Part shown: piece by piece, positions 12,249 to 14,240 of the stretch
Numbering within the stretch: position 1 is the stretch's first letter
Layout: every line of letters begins with the position of its first letter
From: DATDCV01 sp036524155
GTDB taxonomy: Bacteria; Verrucomicrobiota; Verrucomicrobiia; Limisphaerales; UBA8199
NCBI GenBank assembly: GCA_036524155.1
Contig: DATDCV010000164.1
Location: 1-14,240 of the forward strand
Length of the DNA stretch: 14,240 nt
Direction of reading: 5' to 3'
Position numbers and translations under genes: made by a program
The notes under the pieces: model-generated
What the model saw: only the letters and a program-made list of their open reading frames with translations
Told to the model about the DNA's origin: nothing
Databases searched by the model: none

Positions 12249-14240
12249 TTACTCCGCCGTGATCGCGACGAGGAACGGATGGCAGGCGGTCATCGTCGAT
12301 ATAAAATCGATGCTTTCAACCGGCACCTCCGGTCGCGGGTTTTCCCAAACGGACTTGTAGAGGCGCAGCGAGAGGCCGTTCTCGGCTGTCAGCGCATTGG
12401 TCCCGGCCCAGGCGCGCACGGCGTCTTGGTGCTCCAGGAGATCGCTCGGGGTCAGCCAGATGAAGTTCCGGAGGTCGTTGCTGTACCGGACGGGTCGTTC
12501 GCGACGCTGGCCATCCTCATAGTGGATGACGTACTTGGCAATCTCCTTCCCCTCTGACTCGACCCACCCGGTGCCGTGGAGGAAATGCAAGTACCGGCAG
12601 GGGCGTGCGATTTTGATACCGGTGATGCGTTCCCGCGCGGCGGATTGACCGGTTTCCGTGTAACTGCCCAACAATCGAACCAGGCCGCGCAAATCAAACT
12701 TCACCCCGGCGAGCGTTTGAACACCGCGAGCCAAGCTGGAGAAATTGTAGGTTTCCACTGGCCAGTCAGTGTGGGGCGCCTCGGCGAGCGGCCGGGTGTA
12801 ATAGTCAGAAAGGTCGATTAGGTTCTCCGGAGTCCCCACCGCGCGCGGCGGGATGCGCGAGCGGGCCTCGGCAAAGTGGTCCGAGACCGCCCATTCGTCG
12901 GACGGGGACTCCTCTGGACTGGCCGTCAGCCTGACGCGCAACCCGCGCAGGAAGTCGTCACCTGGGGCCAACTCAAGCAGACGATCCACATGGAATCGTG
13001 TCGCAAACCGATCTTGCTGCTGGAGAGCCTTGGTGAGCGCACGCCGATGCCATGCCCGAACCGCCGTGGGCGCGTCCGCCAATTGTTCATCAGGCTTGGT
13101 TTGGAGTGTCTGCCAAGCCTGCTTGACCTCGAGCGGCACCACTCGGCTTTTGGCCTCGGCCGCCTGCCCGGACAACAGTTTCGTGATTAATTCCAGCTCG
13201 AGCAGGGCGCGCTCCTCCCTGGCCAGATTCCAGACGTAGGCCGCGGAACCGCTCGCCGCGACCAGCTTTTGGCGATCGGCGCTCAGCCACGCGTCCCGCA
13301 CCCCTTCGCCCAACAGGATCGGCGGCGTGATCGGGTCACCTGTGGTTGCGTTCCACAGGCGCACGGTCTGGTCCGAACTCGCCGTCACCACCCAGAATCC
13401 GTCGCTGGAGAAAGTGGCCTGCGCCACGCGGTCACCATGGCGCAGCGGCGGGGTGATAGCCTGCCCTGTGTGCGCATCCCACACTCGGGCCGTGTGATCG
13501 TAGCTGGCGGTGACAATCCGGTTCCCATCCGAGTTGAAAGCAGCGGCACCAACAATCCCGCCGTGCCCGAGGAGCACGCGTGGTTTGCCGCTGACGGCGT
13601 CCCAAAGCCGGGCGGTCTTGTCCGTACTGGCAGTCAAGATTTGCCTGCCGTCCGGACTGAAGACAGCCTGCAGAACCCAGTCTGTATGTCCCTGCAGCCG
13701 GAGCAACTCTTTGCCGGTGGTCGCGTCCCACACGCGGGCGGTCCGATCACGACACGCAGTGACAAGACGTTGCCCGTCGGGACGGAACGCGACCGATTGC
13801 ACCTCTCGATCGTGAGCCAAGGTCGCGATCCGCTGACCCGTAGCGGCATCCCAGACCGCGGCGGTCTTGTCCGTGCTGGCGGTTGCGACCAGACGGCCGT
13901 CCGGACTAAACGCAACATGAGCCACGCCCTCGCGGTGTAGCAGCGGAGGCGTTACAGGTTTTCCAGTGTCCGCCTCCCAGACGCGGGCAGTCCGGTCGAA
14001 ACTGGCGGTCAGCACGCGCCGGCCGTCTGGGCTGAACGCCACCGCGCTTACAGCCCGGAGGTGCTCGATGGGAGGGCCGACCCGCTCACCGGTCCGTAGA
14101 CTCCATAGTTGTGCCGTCCCATCCGCGCTCGCCGTAAGCACACGGTGCTGGTCTGGGCTCAGGGCGAGGCGCGTGACCGCCAACCCGTGGTTGAGTTGCA
14201 GGAAAGGCCCGCCGACCGCCAGACCTCGTCGTCGGCCTTG
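12249..14240 (-). CDS. WD40-repeat protein with helical linker and conserved C-terminal domain (N-terminus outside window)
   Basis: The frame is open from the window edge to TAA at 12249, giving 663 residues. At least seven clear WD40 repeats plus a degenerate eighth lie at about 13200-14220, each with SPDG-(x)-TAS-D-TA-x-(V/L)W and spaced about 42 residues (126 bp). They should form one beta-propeller for protein contacts. A helical linker follows; AWHRRALTKALQQQDRFATR then FHVDRLLELAPGDD looks like a TPR-type helix pair. The last 192 residues (12252-12827) are a separate domain, with DYYTRPLAE, RGVQTLAGVKFDLRGLVRL, GIKIARPCRYLHFLHGTGW, YVIHYEDGQ, SLRLYKSVWENPRPEVPVES and IDFISTMT. It recurs in large planctomycete and verrucomicrobial proteins and is probably a beta-sandwich. 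Many such proteins start with a Ser/Thr kinase domain; whether this one does lies outside the window. A TTG at 14183 could start a shortened product, but the repeat pattern continues upstream. Confidence 0.85.
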   Translation of the reverse strand, partial: QGRRRGLAVGGPFLQLNHGLAVTRLALSPDQHRVLTASADGTAQLWSLRTGERVGPPIEHLRAVSAVAFSPDGRRVLTASFDRTARVWEADTGKPVTPPLLHREGVAHVAFSPDGRLVATASTDKTAAVWDAATGQRIATLAHDREVQSVAFRPDGQRLVTACRDRTARVWDATTGKELLRLQGHTDWVLQAVFSPDGRQILTASTDKTARLWDAVSGKPRVLLGHGGIVGAAAFNSDGNRIVTASYDHTARVWDAHTGQAITPPLRHGDRVAQATFSSDGFWVVTASSDQTVRLWNATTGDPITPPILLGEGVRDAWLSADRQKLVAASGSAAYVWNLAREERALLELELITKLLSGQAAEAKSRVVPLEVKQAWQTLQTKPDEQLADAPTAVRAWHRRALTKALQQQDRFATRFHVDRLLELAPGDDFLRGLRVRLTASPEESPSDEWAVSDHFAEARSRIPPRAVGTPENLIDLSDYYTRPLAEAPHTDWPVETYNFSSLARGVQTLAGVKFDLRGLVRLLGSYTETGQSAARERITGIKIARPCRYLHFLHGTGWVESEGKEIAKYVIHYEDGQRRERPVRYSNDLRNFIWLTPSDLLEHQDAVRAWAGTNALTAENGLSLRLYKSVWENPRPEVPVESIDFISTMTACHPFLVAITAE

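Noticed and set aside
13208..14183. About 126-bp periodic DNA similarity, possible tandem DNA repeat
   Set aside because: The period equals one WD40 repeat and the similarity is at protein level; it is explained by the propeller, not by a separate repeat element.

Overview
The window looks like a chromosome segment of a high-GC member of the Verrucomicrobiota, probably the Limisphaerales/Pedosphaerales group. This rests on four things: a pseudopilin-like protein with an exact H-X9-DG motif; secreted proteins ending in the 'LxWP...TNLxGPW...FFRVxLxP'-type C-terminal module common in that group; a DUF6345-type secreted protein; and intergenic heptad repeats built on TTTCGGA. The taxonomic call is inference; there is no rRNA or tRNA in the window.

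Left part (1-5261): a housekeeping-like block. The 3' end of arginyl-tRNA synthetase (argS, + strand) meets a convergent minus-strand block that reads HD-domain phosphohydrolase, then an LptF/LptG-family permease (lipopolysaccharide export), then a soluble GAF-GAF histidine kinase. The permease and the kinase overlap by ATGA, so they are probably translationally coupled. The two gaps here carry dispersed intergenic repeats. A small membrane protein with an HPCxLC motif is divergent from the HD gene.

Middle part (5438-7605, + strand): a secreted protein with a Limisphaerales-type C-terminal module overlaps by ATGA a pseudopilin-like H-X9-DG protein. After a 198-bp gap holding two inverted repeats comes a stand-alone CheY/FixJ-type receiver protein.

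Right part (7613-14240, all minus strand): accessory, partly decayed. Intact genes are a large WD40 protein running off the window, a small secreted barrel-like protein, a 712-residue secreted DUF6345 protein with a candidate His/Cys dyad and a nested domain insertion, and a small three-helix membrane protein. Between them lie at least three damaged genes: a secreted-protein 5' fragment joined out of frame to what looks like a nitrilase 3' end, a short gene with a lost start codon and a frameshift, and an orphan 43-codon C-terminal tail. The right part therefore looks like a region of gene turnover in the secretome. I see no CRISPR array, transposase, integrase or tRNA.
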